Assembly (NCBI GenBank): GCA_037179335.1
Contig: JAKZHN010000005.1
Coordinates: 992,001 to 1,056,000 of the forward strand
Direction: 5' to 3'
Source: Cyclaneusma minus
Taxonomy: Eukaryota > Ascomycota > Leotiomycetes > Marthamycetales > Marthamycetaceae
Length of the DNA stretch: 64,000 nt
Made by a program: the position numbers and the translations under genes
Shown: piece after piece, positions 1 to 12,577 of the stretch
Numbering within the stretch: the first letter of the stretch is position 1
How the letters are laid out: each line of letters begins with the position of its first letter
Notes under the pieces: generated by a model
Told to the model about the DNA's origin: nothing
The model's input: the letters and a program-made list of their open reading frames with translations, nothing else
Database searches by the model: none

Positions 1-861
1 AGAGAAAGTAAACAATGGTGGGCGGAATGGTGGTGGTGAATTTGAAAACTGGGCCACTTTACGCGGTGCAAACAAGAGCGCGACGCGCTTTCCGCGAGTC
101 GTGACTTTAAGCATTCCCAGGCTAAACCTTAAATTTTTGAATCACCTCGACCGGTGAGGATGTCAGATTTGGAGCGTGGTGATCAGTATTCGGGGTCTTG
201 CGCGTGTGCTTTTGAATGTTGATGATTCCATCCGCATGGATTTGATGTGAGTGTTTGCATTAACCACCTGTCCCAATTTAGACTCCAATTCCCACCAGAG
301 TTTTCCTGCGGTTTCAAGTACCAGCACTAGCATGGTAGGAGACATCAATTGTCTCTCCGGATACTATTACTTGGCCGACGACTATGTCCGGCTCGAACAG
401 AAAACAAATGAAACTAACCACCAAGCCAGGTCCCGTAGGACAGAATGCCAATTGATTATTGGATACATATGCACCCCTCTTGGGTCATTTCCAGGCCACT
501 GCCTTACAGACTACCAGTGAAGATATGTTTCCCGAAATAACCACCGGTTGATATGCTCAGTGGAATTTGAGTTGGGAATTAAGCCGGGTTGTCAAGTAAC
601 TCCGAACTACAGATCTCTCTATTAATACAACCCATAACTCAGCCTTCACTGGGATTCCCGGTCTTACTATCCCTCCATAGAGCATTACCACCGACCGGAT
701 TAACCCGCCAGCTGCACATGTACCTGTGAGTAGTGAACTGTTGTGATACCAACATATTCCTAGCTCAAGGCGCTTAGTCACTGACCCCCATTCGGCCAAG
801 AAGACAACATATTCAGCAACAGAGCGAGGGATATACCAGACTGTTCATCCCACCACCACAT
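1..861. other. Intergenic region downstream of the first MFS gene
   Basis: No supported gene. Short open frames occur on both strands (for example 163-348 and 557-799 on the minus strand), but they carry no recognisable motif and do not join into a longer product through plausible introns. The stretch lies 3' of the transporter that ends at 862. Confidence 0.4.
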
Positions 862-2793
862 TCACACAACAATGGTAACAGGAATCTGCTTCTCCGACAC
901 CACGCCCGCCCCCTCAGGCGCCTCCACCGCCTCCCTCCTCCCATCCCTCACCTCCAACAACCTAACCACCCCACAAATCCCACAAGCCGCAACCCCAAAA
1001 ACCGAATTCGCAATCCACCCCTCCCTAAACCTCGGCGCTTCCGCCGTCCTCCACACCGCATCACTATACCAAATCTGATTAACATAACTAGTAATATTCG
1101 CCACCGCAATCATAAACCCCCGCATCTCGTGATCATCTCTCATCAGATCCGGAAACCACGAATAGAAAATCCCCGGCACGCCTGCTGAGAAATACGATAG
1201 GTAGAAGGCGGCGAATTTTAGTGCAAGGGGGACCGTCCAGATGGCGAGGATGATGGCGCTGAAGACGGTGACGAGTTGCATGGTCCAGATTGCTTGCCAG
1301 CGCTTGCCTTTCAGCAGGGGAGAGTCGGAGAGCATGCCGGCGAGAACTTGCACCACGACGGCGACGGCGTTTTGACCGGTGGGCAGCACGTTGATCTGCG
1401 GAACAGAGTAGTTCTCCGCCTTCAACCAGAGCGCAAAAGCCGGTTGCTGGGACGAATAACCGCACTGAATAAACGTATACGCAAAGGGCAAGATCCAAAA
1501 TTGCCAATGCGACATGATACGAAAGATCTTCTTGCGATCCCAGGGCGTCTTGCCCAGAGCTTTGTAGCCGCTACGAACGAGCCTTTCTCGGGCGAACAGG
1601 ACTTCAGGTTCCGAGAGATAGAACGCGCGGGTCGTTTCGGGGAAGTCAGGGTTGAAGAGGTAGCCAAGAACGCCAACAGGGAGACTGATGATGCCGCAGA
1701 TTATATAGAGCCATTGCCAGCCAGCGTGGCCGAGGACGCCGTCGAGGTTTTTGTAGGCTGCTGCTTGGAGGTAGCCGCTGAACATGCCCGCTAGAGTGGC
1801 AGTCGAATAAAACAGTACGGTACGCTTGGCCCTGTAAATTATTAGTAGCTCTTCCGAAATGTACGTCGTAATGTCCAGCATGAGGATTCAAAACGCTCTG
1901 GCCCCCCAGGAAAACCAAAATTATTTGGTATGTTCCTAGTTAGTTGGGACATCGCAAGTGACGAAGAACACCCCAAGTAATTGGTCACCCAAGATAGGGG
2001 GTTTTCGAGCTTACCGTTCTTCCTTAGTATACCAGGACCCAATGATATATATAATACACGGCTAGTAAGTTAAATTAGCATGAATAGCATCAAAGTTTTG
2101 GCTGCCTGGATGATACATACGAAGAAAGCTCCCTCGCAGAGTCCAGTGAGAAAACGGAGAGCATAGAGTTGCGGCACGCTCTTGACACTTGCCGAGGCAA
2201 ACGTGAATATCGACCATAGGACTTCCAGAGTTGGAATAAGATATGAAGGTCGGATCCGAGTGACGAGAATGACAGCGGGAATTTCGGACACTACATAGCC
2301 AGCGGTGAAAACGTTTGCCATGTATGTAAGCTCACTCCCGCCCATGTTGAGCGACTCCTTCATTCCGGATACGTAGGCATTGTTGATGTTGGATTGATCT
2401 AGGTTTTTGCAGAAATAGCCTAGACATGCGTAGGTAAGGAGGAAGAAGTCGAGTTTGAGAAGGAAGAGCTTTTCCTGTCTACGACAAGAAGTCAGTAAAA
2501 CAAGTTGCATTTAGGAGATGGCAAGGGAATGCACAGAATAAACTGGAACGTCGTCGATGAAATGGAATAGACAGAACAAAGTGAGAATGAGCATACTTTG
2601 GTTTGTCCGGGTCATCCCAGATGTATCTTTGCATGCTCCTCCAAGTACGTCGAGTTGAGCCCCAGATCCCTGGTTTCTGCCACGGCGCTTCTTCTGTGGA
2701 GTGTCCCGAATCGGCAGAAGTAGCATCTCGTTCTACAACAACGGCTGGAAACCCCTTCTCGGGCCTTATCTGATCATTTTCGAGATCTGCCAT
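862..2793 (-). CDS. MFS transporter, anion:cation symporter (Dal5/Liz1-like) family
   Basis: Predicted plasma-membrane permease of the fungal ACS/Dal5 group, whose members carry allantoate, pantothenate, nicotinate or biotin precursors; the substrate here is not predictable. Four exons read on the minus strand: 2793-2597, 2478-2121, 2061-2015 and 1831-862. The phases add up to 523 residues. Exon 3 is only 47 nt and restores the conserved stretch GSWYTKEERAKRT after EGAFF; without it the central frame looks broken. Visible family features are the segment around DQSNINNAYVSGM in TM1-2, the EGAFFP loop, FSGYLQAAAY, and about 12 hydrophobic segments. The N-terminus (about 65 residues) is hydrophilic, as is usual. 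The start at 2793 gives a typical family length. The gene is divergent from TRM12 across a 1.87-kb spacer. Transporter identity is strong; exact substrate is unknown. Confidence 0.88.
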
Positions 2794-4667
2794 TGCCGCT
2801 GTTGATTGCAGATCGCAAAGAAAGGAGAGACTTACAGAGTCGTGGACAGAAGAGAGATACTGTACTTATGGGTCTACTTTCCAGTGTGTTAGAATCAAGT
2901 TGCAGCCAGCTGTCGCCATCTGAACACAACTTTCACCATTCTCCGTCTATCAGGACCCTGTGCCATAGATGCATAAATCGTGTGGTGCCAAAGGGAAACC
3001 ATGTCGTTAATCGGGCCTGTACTTGCAGGATACTTACGTTTGCAAGTTGCCACCATTTCGATTTCTAATCATGGGCAGACAGATACAGCTTGGGAGGATA
3101 TCCCCCGGACACTACCCAAATTCTTTCAGAGACGCCACTTGGCACTAGTGTTCGATACGAATCAGATGCAGGCTGAAATACCAGGAAACCCCCAAATAAT
3201 CAGAAGCGAGCAAAGTATCCAGAGAGAAACCAAGTATTAGTGACATTTTAGATGATTAAGGATAATCCATAAAGACAGGACCAACTGGAAAATGGTGCCC
3301 GCGGAGGCGTTCGGTGGTGTCCGGGGAATGTTATCCTCGACCTCCTGCGATGCTTGTGATGACGGAGAATGGCCTCAGTTGTTAAATCCGTCTCTAATAA
3401 CTCGACCAAACTACAATAGGGGGAGACGATCAAAGTCACGGCGGAAAGCCAATCAACTTGGTAGAGAGGATCCCCTGAACTGCGCTCAAAGGTCCCACAG
3501 AATAAGAGCAGCCACTAGCTACCCCAACACCAGAGCTACCACGCCACGGACAGAACAGGGATTTCGAGGACTGGGGAAGACGAGTATCAAGGATAGAGGA
3601 TAGGCTCCACAGAACACACTTGCAGATCAGGAGTTGATATAAGACATCCCCGCAATGGCGGGATCGGTTGCGATGGCGATATGCGGGGGAGACATGACGG
3701 AATGCGAGGTTGTCAGGTCAAAGCAAAGGAGACGTGCACATAACTTTGTGGAACTGAATACAGTGGCGGATAAATCGGGTCTCTGGGGCTGTGGCTCAAT
3801 GCGATGATGTCTGTCGAGGCGTGAAGTCGATCTCGGGGAGATTGAGAAGTCAAAAGCTACTTTCTGACACCATCTATCCGTGATCGGCTCACTTGACGCC
3901 GCGAGACTATATCGCGACGGGCAACGTATTGACCATATGATAGATATACCAAGAGTATACTTTGGTGCTGTCGATGAAGCCGCGCTGGAGGGGAAATTTT
4001 CCTCGGAACGAGGGGGTTACTCGGACAGCGAGGGAGGCCACTTCTGGAGACTGGCAGCGGCATGCACCCGGAGAAGTCAACTCAATCGCTGAAAATAGGA
4101 CGAGACCAACCACTCAACCAGGGATCGTTCTCCAAATGTTGACTCGACACTCACACTCGTGCATCGGTTCGCTTGCGTGGGTCGGTGGGTTGGGGGGGAG
4201 GGTGGGGGGGGGACGGTTGGTGTGGCGATCGTCGCTTGGGGACAGAAGGTCGTGTCAGGATTTTGACGCGAGGTCACGTGCTGGCCTCGGCTGATTATCG
4301 GAATCCACTTTCCAGCGAAGTTCTCCTCAAGACAACCACCGATGTTGTGGGAGACTGTATTAAGTCACCAGCTTGAGCTCATGTCAATTACGTGGACTGA
4401 AACTTTGAGATGGAGGTCGGATTGACTGGGCTAGCTCTTCGGTGAGTGGAACCCAAAGGAAGCGGCCTGCAGAAAGTTCTTTCTTGATTGGAAGAACCGC
4501 AGTTGCCAGCGCAAATAAACCAACGTCGCTCGCTTCAATATCGCATCTGCTGTTTCGCGCAGAAGTCACCGAACTTCAATTCCCTATTGAAATCCTCTAT
4601 TCAGCTCTGATCGACCGTTTCTGTCTTTCTGAAAGCGGAGAACAAGCCGCTTGACACCGCTTCGAAA
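2794..4667. other. Divergent intergenic region between MFS transporter and TRM12
   Basis: A 1.87-kb spacer that must hold both promoters. I see no supported gene. Around 4187-4212 the plus strand has four runs of three or more G separated by 1-2 bases, a strong G-quadruplex pattern, about 460 bp upstream of the TRM12 start. Confidence 0.4.
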
Positions 4668-6946
4668 ATGGAGGAAGACCAAGACGGAAACCAGCAGCTG
4701 CGACTCTGGATCAAATGTCGCAAGAATGATGTTCAGAGTCTCAAAGCAATTCTGGACATTCAGAAGAAGCTTTACAGGAAAGAAAAAGTCAGGCCGGCGG
4801 AGGATGACGGTAAAGCTCATCATCACCGCTCTGCTTAAATATACTGACAAAACCCACAGGCTACATGCTAGTACCCACGTCCGTCTTCTCGGATGCATAT
4901 TCCGTGGCAAGAGAGCCTCCAGACTCTCAAGATATACTCGAACGTCTTGATGCCGACTGCATAGAGAATGCACAGATCGCATTTCTCCCCATCACCTCCT
5001 CGCCCTCTCGTCCTTCCAAGTTGAATGCTATCAACCCGATAACTGAAGCTATTACAACATGGTTCTCTCAGCTTCCTCCATACATAAGTTCCACGTGCTC
5101 GACAAACCTTCAGACTCTGGTCGCCAAATCCCCAAAACGATGGTCCGTCTACCGGCCCCTTCTCCTCCTCCCTTCCGGCAGCTTCTCCACCCCTGAATGG
5201 ACCACATTCCTTTCATCACTCCCACACAAACGCAAAACCGACCTCTGGACACTCATTCTCTCCTCAGTCTCCAAGAGAGAAGGCTCAACACCCCTCACCC
5301 ACCTCGCAGTCAACGCAGGCATTCCTTCCCACTCGTCCTCACCACCTCTCCCCAAGTTCATCAATCCCGACTCAACTCATGACTTCAGTCGAGATGTTAC
5401 CGAAGACATCACAAACCTCACTCTGTCGTCCCGGTACTCCACAACTCGAGAAAACGTCATTCGCTCCCCCAGCAGTCTGATCCCTCTCTACAACAACTTC
5501 GGACCCATCCCCACTACACTCACAAAATCCTCCCCCACCCCACGCGATCTCGACCTCGCTTTCTGGGTTCGATGTACACAAAATGGCCTAACGCAGATCT
5601 GGGCACCTTTGTACACCATGTTCTCCCGCGGCAACATCACCGAGAAAATGCGTCTCTCCACCTTCCACCAGCACCACTCCCAGCATTCCATCCCACCCAC
5701 TCCATCCAGCCCTTTCACCTCGTCCTCCCCATCATCGCCCGCACCGAAAACCGACTTCTCCGTCCTCTCACCCCGAATCCTGAAAAGGAGATACGAAGCC
5801 ACTCACAACAACGATCCACTCGAGATCTCCAAGGGAATAGCAATCGACCTCTACGCCGGAATCGGCTATTTCACATTCTCCTACGCCCGCGCTGGCTTTA
5901 CCGTCCTAGCTTGGGAGATCAACCCCTGGAGCATCGAAGGACTGCGTCGAGGTTGCGTTGCCAACAACTTCCCCTATCTGGTCACAACCCGCGACGCACC
6001 AACTCCTCCCTCCTTCCCACCTTCGCAATCTCCCAACAACACTTCAAGTCCCGCAAATCTTCACAGCTATCGATCGCCGAGCCTCGGATTCTCGCCCTCA
6101 GTCTCCACACCATCAATTCGTAATCGCGAGAACGGAAGCAGAAATAGCGATACCCGTGGCGAGAGAAACGCAGAGCAGGGTAATGGAACAACTCCCTCAA
6201 CGCCCCCGCAGATCTTCATCTTCCACGAAAGCAACGGCTACAGCACGCTACGCTTCAACGCCTCCCGCTTCCGCCACCACCTCTTCCACACCCTCTCCCT
6301 CACCTCCGGCATCCGCCACGTAAACTGCGGCCTCCTCCCAAAAAGCGACGCCAGCTGGCGAATGGGCTGGGAACTAATCGTACTCTCCTGGAAAACCTGC
6401 GGTGTTTTCAGTGGCTCTGCTGGTGATCCCGCTGGAGAAACTGCACAGGCCCAGAGCGAGAAAGCAGAATCGAGCTTCGGCTCGGCGGAAACGGCGGTGG
6501 GGACTGATGAATATGCTGCTAGCGTGGCTGGCTCTGCGGTGCATCATGGTAACCAGAGTGGCGATGCGAATGGTGGGAGGGCTTCGAGACATGTCTCCTT
6601 CGCACCATCAGTATCCAATGAGAGCAAACGAAGCGAAGAGGAGAAGAAAGCGCAAAACTATGCAGCTTGGTTACATCTCCACGAAAACGTAGCAGTGAGT
6701 GAAGAACATCGCAAACGTTTAAGTGGGAATATTGGAAAAAGGAAGAGAGAGATTGGAGAGGTGTTTGGGGGGTGGGGGAGGGAGATGGAACGGGAATTGG
6801 AGAGGGAGGTGAGGGATGGGAATGAGAAAGGAAGGAAAGTGAGGGTGCAGGTGGAGGTGGAGCATGTGGAGTTTGTGAAGACGTTTGCGCCGGGGGTGTG
6901 GCATTGTGTTTTCGATGTTTATGTTGCGCCTGTCGCTGAAACTTGA
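4668..6946 (+). CDS. TRM12: tRNA wybutosine-synthesizing protein 2 (Tyw2/Trm12)
   Basis: Likely the SAM-dependent 3-amino-3-carboxypropyl transferase that adds the side chain to the yW-86 precursor at G37 of tRNA-Phe, a step of wybutosine synthesis in the cytoplasm. Two exons, 4668-4809 and 4860-6946, split by a 50-nt intron (GTAAAG..CACAG), give 742 residues. The first exon supplies the N-terminus MEEDQDGNQQ and a basic region; without it the protein would start inside the domain. The class-I methyltransferase motif DLYAGIGYFTF lies near residues 375-385, followed by the acidic ribose-binding WEINPWSIEGLRRG. Further family motifs are HVNCGLLPKS and WLHLHENV. Ser/Pro-rich and charged insertions (about residues 425-480 and 560-630) make it longer than yeast Trm12 (about 460). 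Trm5 is the alternative, but the GLLPKS and LHxHxNV patterns favour Tyw2. Confidence 0.85.
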
Positions 6947-8430
6947 GTGTGGAGGGGTTGGTGGGTGGGATGAGGGCGTGGGATGGGGGGTCTTGGGGGG
7001 TTAAGATGGGGAGGGATCATAGATACCTTGCAGGTAATTAGAGAAGCAGTCAGTCAGCAAAAAGTCCTGTGAAAATGTTGTAAAAACTAAAAGAAAAGAA
7101 AAAAAGGCAAAAAGAGCAATAAAAGGAAAAGGGTCCAAAAGGACAGTCGAACCCGAAGGGACGTCCTCAAACCAGACGGACTGAGTTTGATTCACCGAGT
7201 AGCCAACTCGGCTAAACGCTACTTAGCAGGCTCGGTGATGGCAGTTTTATCTCCTTTCTTTGTATATACTGTTGTAGTCTGTATTTGCCCTTCGGATGAT
7301 CAGATCCTTGTTTGGCTATTCGGGTCCGACTCCCTGCTCCATCGAAGCCCGATGCTATCCCGTTGCTCCTTGCAATCTAGCCGTTTCCCCACGCCCCTAT
7401 TTGTACCTAGGAAGGCACTCACTACCAAGCGGACGTTGTGAAAACCGCAAACTGGAATATTTGGGATTCTTCGTAGCTCTGGGTGGTGTCGAGTACCTAG
7501 ATAGATTGGCATGCGTTGTAAGATAGTACTTTAGATGTACCAAAGAGTGGACCTAGACTTGACTCGACTCGGCCGCACAAACGCGCCGGGGAGTAAGTGC
7601 AAGTGGCTTCTAAGTAGCAATTATCATCCCACTGATCGAGACCCTCAGGAAGCAAAACTCCTCACAGTCAGGTTGAAGATCCCACCTAGCAATGGACTTC
7701 GAAGAGCGTTACCGGAAGCACAGCACAACCCCATAAACATGTAGCACCATGCAGCAACACCATAAAAATCACGCGCATCACACTGACACATAGACCCATG
7801 ATCAGAATCTCTTCTTTCTTCCATTGTGTACATCTACAATCCATCCATCCATCCATCCATCCATCCTCGAGTCCACAAAAGACCGCAATGCATGCAAGCA
7901 TGATAAAAAAAAAGCATGCATCTCATCCGCTCCCATTGCAAACAAAAAACACAGCAGCAAAAAACGCCTCCCTCAGCTTCTCTGTTGGCGTTTCGCTTTT
8001 TCGCAAGTAGTCACCGCCATTCGAAATTCGCAGTCTTCCCCGCCCAGAAAGAGAGAGAGAGTCGAACTGTAGGAAATGTATGGAGGGCAGTTTGCTTTTG
8101 CCATTGTCTTTTACCTGTGTCAAGCGCATGTGTTGTGCTTGTGCGGGCCACCCGATCAGCGGTAGAAAAGCCCGTATTTGTGTGTAAATGCGTAACCCCT
8201 ACTCTCCGACGACGACGTATCCTGAAAAGACTATGAATGTGCAAGTCCCTAAGGATTTTTCATGAGCCCTTTCCTCCTTTGTTTGTGTGTTTGTTTTGCA
8301 GGTGCTGTTTTTCTTTTTCTTATGATGAATGGGGATGTCCTTCGTGGAAAAGGGGCCCAGGTTTGTCGTATTCCTCGTAAACTCGTAAATTCCTGGGGAT
8401 AAGGAAATTTTTGGACTTTGAGCGGAGAGT
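6947..8430. other. Convergent intergenic region with an ATCC microsatellite
   Basis: 3' flanks of TRM12 and CDK1. A perfect ATCC tetranucleotide run lies at about 7840-7866, and A-rich stretches lie near 7080-7130 and 7905-7915. No gene seen. A tRNA-like GTTCGA near 7150 on the minus strand has no pairing arms. Confidence 0.45.
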
Positions 8431-9588
8431 TTAGGCGTGGCCGTTGACACGAGACTTGCCGTTGACGGCGCTGCTGCCTTCCCCGAAGTAGGGGTGTAGG
8501 CAGGCTGCCTTGGCGGAAATGCGGCCGGCGGGGTCGTAGATGAGCATGGATTCGAGGAGCTCGAGGCCGGTTTCGTCGAGGTTGCTGCAGATAGGGCCGG
8601 GCTCGCGTACCCACTTGGGGAACGAGGACTTGAAGTCGGGGAAGGAGGTTACGCCGGGCCACTCGTCTTCTGTGGGGGTTCCGAGAAGACTGGAGGTATA
8701 AGTCAGTATAGTGCTGAAACACAAGTTATAGAATGGGGTTTGCGAGATGGAAGCAGCGAAGCAAGGGAAGCATAATTACCGGAAGATCTTGAAGATCTCG
8801 TCGATCTCGGAATCGCCTGGGAACAGAGGTTTCCTCGTGCACATCTCCGCAAAGATACAGCCCACCGACCACATATCAACACCCGTCGAATATTGTCTTC
8901 CACCCAGCAAGATCTCTGGAGCTCGGTACCACAGCGTCACAACTTCGTGAGTGTATGTTCTCAATGGCACACCGAAAGCCCTTGCCAGACCGAAATCTGC
9001 CAGCTTCAAATTGCCCTCACGATCAATGAGCAAGTTCTGAGGCTTCAAATCCCGATGCAACACTCGATGGCTGTGGCAGTACCGCACGCCCTCGCAAAGA
9101 TGCAGCATGAACTTCTTGACAATAGTATCGCCCAAGCCGAGACGTGAAAGCGCGGGACCCGAACCCTCGGGCAATGCTTTTCCGCGGCCGCCATCGGACA
9201 CGGGCAGGGACTCCATGTATTTCTTCAAGTCCAGGTCGAGGAACTCGAAGACAAGGTAGAGCTTGTGGCCATCGGCGTGTACGATGTTAAGGAGGCGCAC
9301 GATGTTGGGGTCGGAAAGTTCCTTGAGGAGGGAGATCTCGCGGATGGCGGTCGAGGGGACACCTTCATCTTCGGCCTCGAGACGGATTTTCTTGAGAGCG
9401 ACGATCTTGCCGCCGTCGAGGAGATCGCGGGCTTTGTAGACGACACCGTAGGTACCTGGATGGTACAGAAAAGCGGGAAGGTCAGCCACTTGTCACATTC
9501 AATTCCTGACAGATGGTGGCAGGTTAGTTGTCGGCAGAGATGTCAACTCACCCTCTCCGATCTTCTCCAGCTTCTGGTAGTTCTCCAT
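8431..9588 (-). CDS. CDK1: Cyclin-dependent kinase 1 (Cdc2/Cdc28/NimX)
   Basis: Master cell-cycle Ser/Thr kinase that acts with cyclins at G1/S and G2/M. Three minus-strand exons, 9588-9552, 9455-8780 and 8689-8431, give 323 residues, the usual length for filamentous-fungal CDK1. Visible features: MENYQKLEKIGEGTYGVVYK with the inhibitory T14 and Y15, catalytic K34, the exact cyclin-binding PSTAIRE helix at 46-52, HRDLKPQN with catalytic D148, DFG at 166-168, and the activation-loop Thr181 in YTHEVVTLWYRAPE. A short Gly/Pro-rich insertion (about 96-118) precedes the C-lobe, as I recall from other filamentous-fungal orthologues. The first exon is only 37 nt and ends inside the glycine-rich loop. 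The gene is divergent from the pseudokinase at 10884 over 1.3 kb. The exact PSTAIRE separates it from Pho85-type CDKs (PSTAIRE variants) and from Kin28. Confidence 0.96.
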
Positions 9589-10883
9589 GGCTGCAGTTGG
9601 TGATTCAATGCTTCTGGTGAACGAGGGTCAATTTGTCCTTGGTAAGGGGAGCTGCAAGGAATGGCAGCTTCAAAGTCTTAGCGGGGCGGTGGAGGGGCAG
9701 AAATGGAAGATTGTCGAGATCTGCATCGGGCGGTGGACGTTATTTGCTGCAGTCGAATTGTCGGCAGGAGGCAGCACGGCCAATCTTCCTCTCGCAGCAG
9801 GTATCGTCGGAGGGTCGTCCCGGGCGGTCGCTGTTCTTCGTCTTGGTTGTGGTGTGTTGATGTCTCGGTGCTTGTAAAGTAAACACCAACGCGGCTTGGA
9901 CGCGCCCACCAGAGATTTTTCGCCCAATCAGCTCCTGCAACGACTACGGAGGCCGATTGAACCGGCTATCAAACTCTGGAGTTTATCTATTAATACGGGG
10001 AAATCTGCTATTAATACAACTCCTCCTTCCTTTTGAGATTTACGTCGCTGAGTGTTCTTTCCAGCGAGCGTCGTGGCCAGGGCCCAGACTACAGATTTCA
10101 GATTTGGACGAGGCCGGCAAACCTTCTTCGAGGAGCATTGACGATGGACGAGTAAGGCGCGTAGTTGCATAATGCCATTGCAATTCTCGACTTGCCTCAA
10201 TCATTGTTCACTTTTGAATTGCACTACGTGTTTCACGAATTGACCTTCTCATGTCGTGGTGGCAATTCTTGTGCAGCCAGGTTCATCAGCGTGGACTGAA
10301 CTTGGAGGCGAGACATTGACCAACAATGCCAATCTCCATTCTCTACCCGTCTTAATTGTTTTGTTTCATTTGCTATTTTTATTTCTTGATTGGATGGCTC
10401 CTACGTTTGATGTTTCGTACCGTTGCACAGTTCCTGAGCCAGTTCAGGGTGCTCGAGTCCTCCCGAGTGGCGGCGATGAGGATCGCCTCGAGACCGAGTC
10501 TTCTGGCCATTTTCAAGTGCCGTCTATGACAACAATCATATATTACTCGAGATAATTCATTGTCGGCTTTCGATTCGGCTGTATCAAATTTTTTGTTACT
10601 TGTTCTGGATGAGCGTTCCCGGCTGAGGCATTGTCCGCAACCAGCATTCTTTGTCCGTTTCCATTCCAACAAAGCCAACCCCTCATAGGGACCAGCATCC
10701 ACAAACATGGCCGCTTTCCCTCCGCTGTACCAAATTGTTCTCTCAAGTCCCATCGAACGGCTTCTCTGCCAGATATCTTGCCTACTTTCAAGGTGAAAAC
10801 TTGAAGTGAAAGTCAAGTCAGAGAAACTTGGTCACTCCTATCGCTACCCCTATTCCAAGTATCTTCATCATCACCTCTTCAAA
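9589..10883. other. Divergent promoter region of CDK1 and the pseudokinase gene
   Basis: 1.3 kb with no supported gene. It must carry the 5' leaders of both neighbours. Several short frames on each strand have no family resemblance. Confidence 0.4.
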
Positions 10884-12326
10884 ATGGCTTCAAAGACGCA
10901 GTACTCTGAGGCCAGAGAATTCACCCACATCAGAGGCATAGTCGGCGAACCCCCTACCCTCCACCAACCCGCCTACCTCACCCGCCGCAACGCCGACGGC
11001 ACGCACTTCCTCGCCCGCGGCTTCCCCGTCCCCGCCTCTGCTCGCAATGTCCCCGGCGTCCCCGACCCCATGCCCAACGACCGCTCACCCCCCGAAGACG
11101 CCCACAACACCGTGCAACACGCCCTCCCCTTCGCCCAAGAAGCCATGTTCGGCGTCCTCAACCACCCCAACCTGGTCAACCTAGTCACCATCGTGAACCC
11201 CGAAGAGCCTAAAAGCATGACAAACCCTGATCCTGCTCAGATTGGCTACACGGTTTGGGAAAACTGCGCTAATGGCACGCTGGAGACGTTTATTCGCGCG
11301 CAGAAGGGCAAGGCTAATGCTGAGGCTGCGAAGAAGAGGGCTGAAGAGGATGGAACTCCGGATAAGGGCATTTGGACTGATCTGGATGAATATGACCTAC
11401 CCCCTATCAATGAACCGAGTGACTGGGATGGCAGAACTCCCGAATCGCTGTGCTGGCACATCCTCGTCTCGATTTCCCAGGCGCTGCTTTGGCTGCACCA
11501 AGGTGTCAAGAAAACTCCTGGTACCGACGATGAGTGGTTTTTGCACGACCAGGACTGGCAACCCATCCTCACGCGCTCCGTAACCCCCGCCAATGTGTTT
11601 TTCGCTGAAGTGCTTGAGGGCGAGACGTATGGCGCTTGCAAGCTGGGCGGCTTTAGGAAATGTAAGGTGCTGTTTGGTAATGTGGGACCTGGACAAGGTG
11701 GACCGGATTTCTGTGCAGCGCCGGGGAAGAACCAGGTTGTGGGGAATGAGACGGATTACTGGGCGCCGGAGGTGTGGCATAAAGAGGAGTTGTGGCGCGC
11801 GAAGAGCGAAGTGTGGATGCTGGCCAGTATCGTGTTTGAGCTGATGACTGGAAAGCCAGCAAGTAGGGACAAGGAGGCCGCAGAGCTACGTGGCGAGATG
11901 ACGATGGGAGATCGCTCATACAGCGAAGAGCTTGTCAGCCTAGTAGCAAACATGTTAGAGCGCAACAGGTGGCGGCGATTCGGAGTCCGCGATGTGGTGC
12001 AGCAAGCTACCTTGGGGCAGGAGATTTGGCGAGAGAACACGAAGGAGGGCAGGTGGTATGTGGATATCAATGACATCGAGAGGCCGAATGCGGTGCAGGT
12101 GAAGAAGTGGAAGAAGGCGAAGGAGAGGGAGCAGAGGTATTTGGAGGAGGATAGGAAGAAGGCTGAGCAGCAGAAGGCGCTGGGGTTCAGGAATACGTCG
12201 ACGTATTTGCTGGAGTGGAAGCCGCAGAAGGTGGATAGGTCGAAGATGGCGGGGATTCAGGGGATGGATTCGGAGCCGAATTTGTTTTCTGAGTTGCTGA
12301 GGGAGAGGGAACGGGGTGGAGCGTAG
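10884..12326 (+). CDS. Protein kinase-like protein, probable pseudokinase
   Basis: Intronless, 480 residues from the ATG at 10884; an in-frame ATG at 10806 is possible, but the later one begins the compact MASKTQYSEAREFTH. The fold is a Ser/Thr kinase: a hinge-like region YTVWENCANGTLETFI, APE kept in DYWAPEVW near residue 293, then WMLASIVFELMTGKP as subdomain IX-X and a terminal helix block. The catalytic motifs are lost: the HRDxxxxN loop reads TRSVTPANVFF (about 230-240), so the catalytic Asp is Ser, and DFG reads GGF (about 255-257). No glycine-rich loop is evident. A role as scaffold or allosteric protein is inference. The C-terminus is a charged coiled-coil-like stretch (about 395-445). 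Related fungal kinase-like families are large and poorly studied. Confidence 0.72.
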   Translation: MASKTQYSEAREFTHIRGIVGEPPTLHQPAYLTRRNADGTHFLARGFPVPASARNVPGVPDPMPNDRSPPEDAHNTVQHALPFAQEAMFGVLNHPNLVNLVTIVNPEEPKSMTNPDPAQIGYTVWENCANGTLETFIRAQKGKANAEAAKKRAEEDGTPDKGIWTDLDEYDLPPINEPSDWDGRTPESLCWHILVSISQALLWLHQGVKKTPGTDDEWFLHDQDWQPILTRSVTPANVFFAEVLEGETYGACKLGGFRKCKVLFGNVGPGQGGPDFCAAPGKNQVVGNETDYWAPEVWHKEELWRAKSEVWMLASIVFELMTGKPASRDKEAAELRGEMTMGDRSYSEELVSLVANMLERNRWRRFGVRDVVQQATLGQEIWRENTKEGRWYVDINDIERPNAVQVKKWKKAKEREQRYLEEDRKKAEQQKALGFRNTSTYLLEWKPQKVDRSKMAGIQGMDSEPNLFSELLRERERGGA

Positions 12327-12577
12327 TTTTGTTTCTTTTTGATTTCGTTGATGAGGTAGACTGGAAAGGTGAGGTTTGGTCTCTCACTGGAGTTCTGGGC
12401 AGGGGGTGTTTCATGTACTCGATAGCAAAACTCCTTGAATTGTGGCCTCCTTGGTGTTTCTATGAACGTATACATGTATGAAGCTTTTCCCCGCAATCCC
12501 AGAGCCCCGACATAATGACCGTGTACCTTGCTTGTCCCTTTCCCACAAAAAAGTCCTACATTCCTATCCTTCCTAAC

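Noticed and set aside
862..2793. First MFS gene as a pseudogene with a broken centre
   Set aside because: A 47-nt exon at 2015-2061 with proper GT/AG borders restores the family sequence and phase, so the gene is intact.
7140..7240. Possible tRNA (GTTCGA on the minus strand with nearby stem-like sequence)
   Set aside because: The bases around GTTCGAC do not pair to make a T-arm, and no acceptor or anticodon stem could be laid out.
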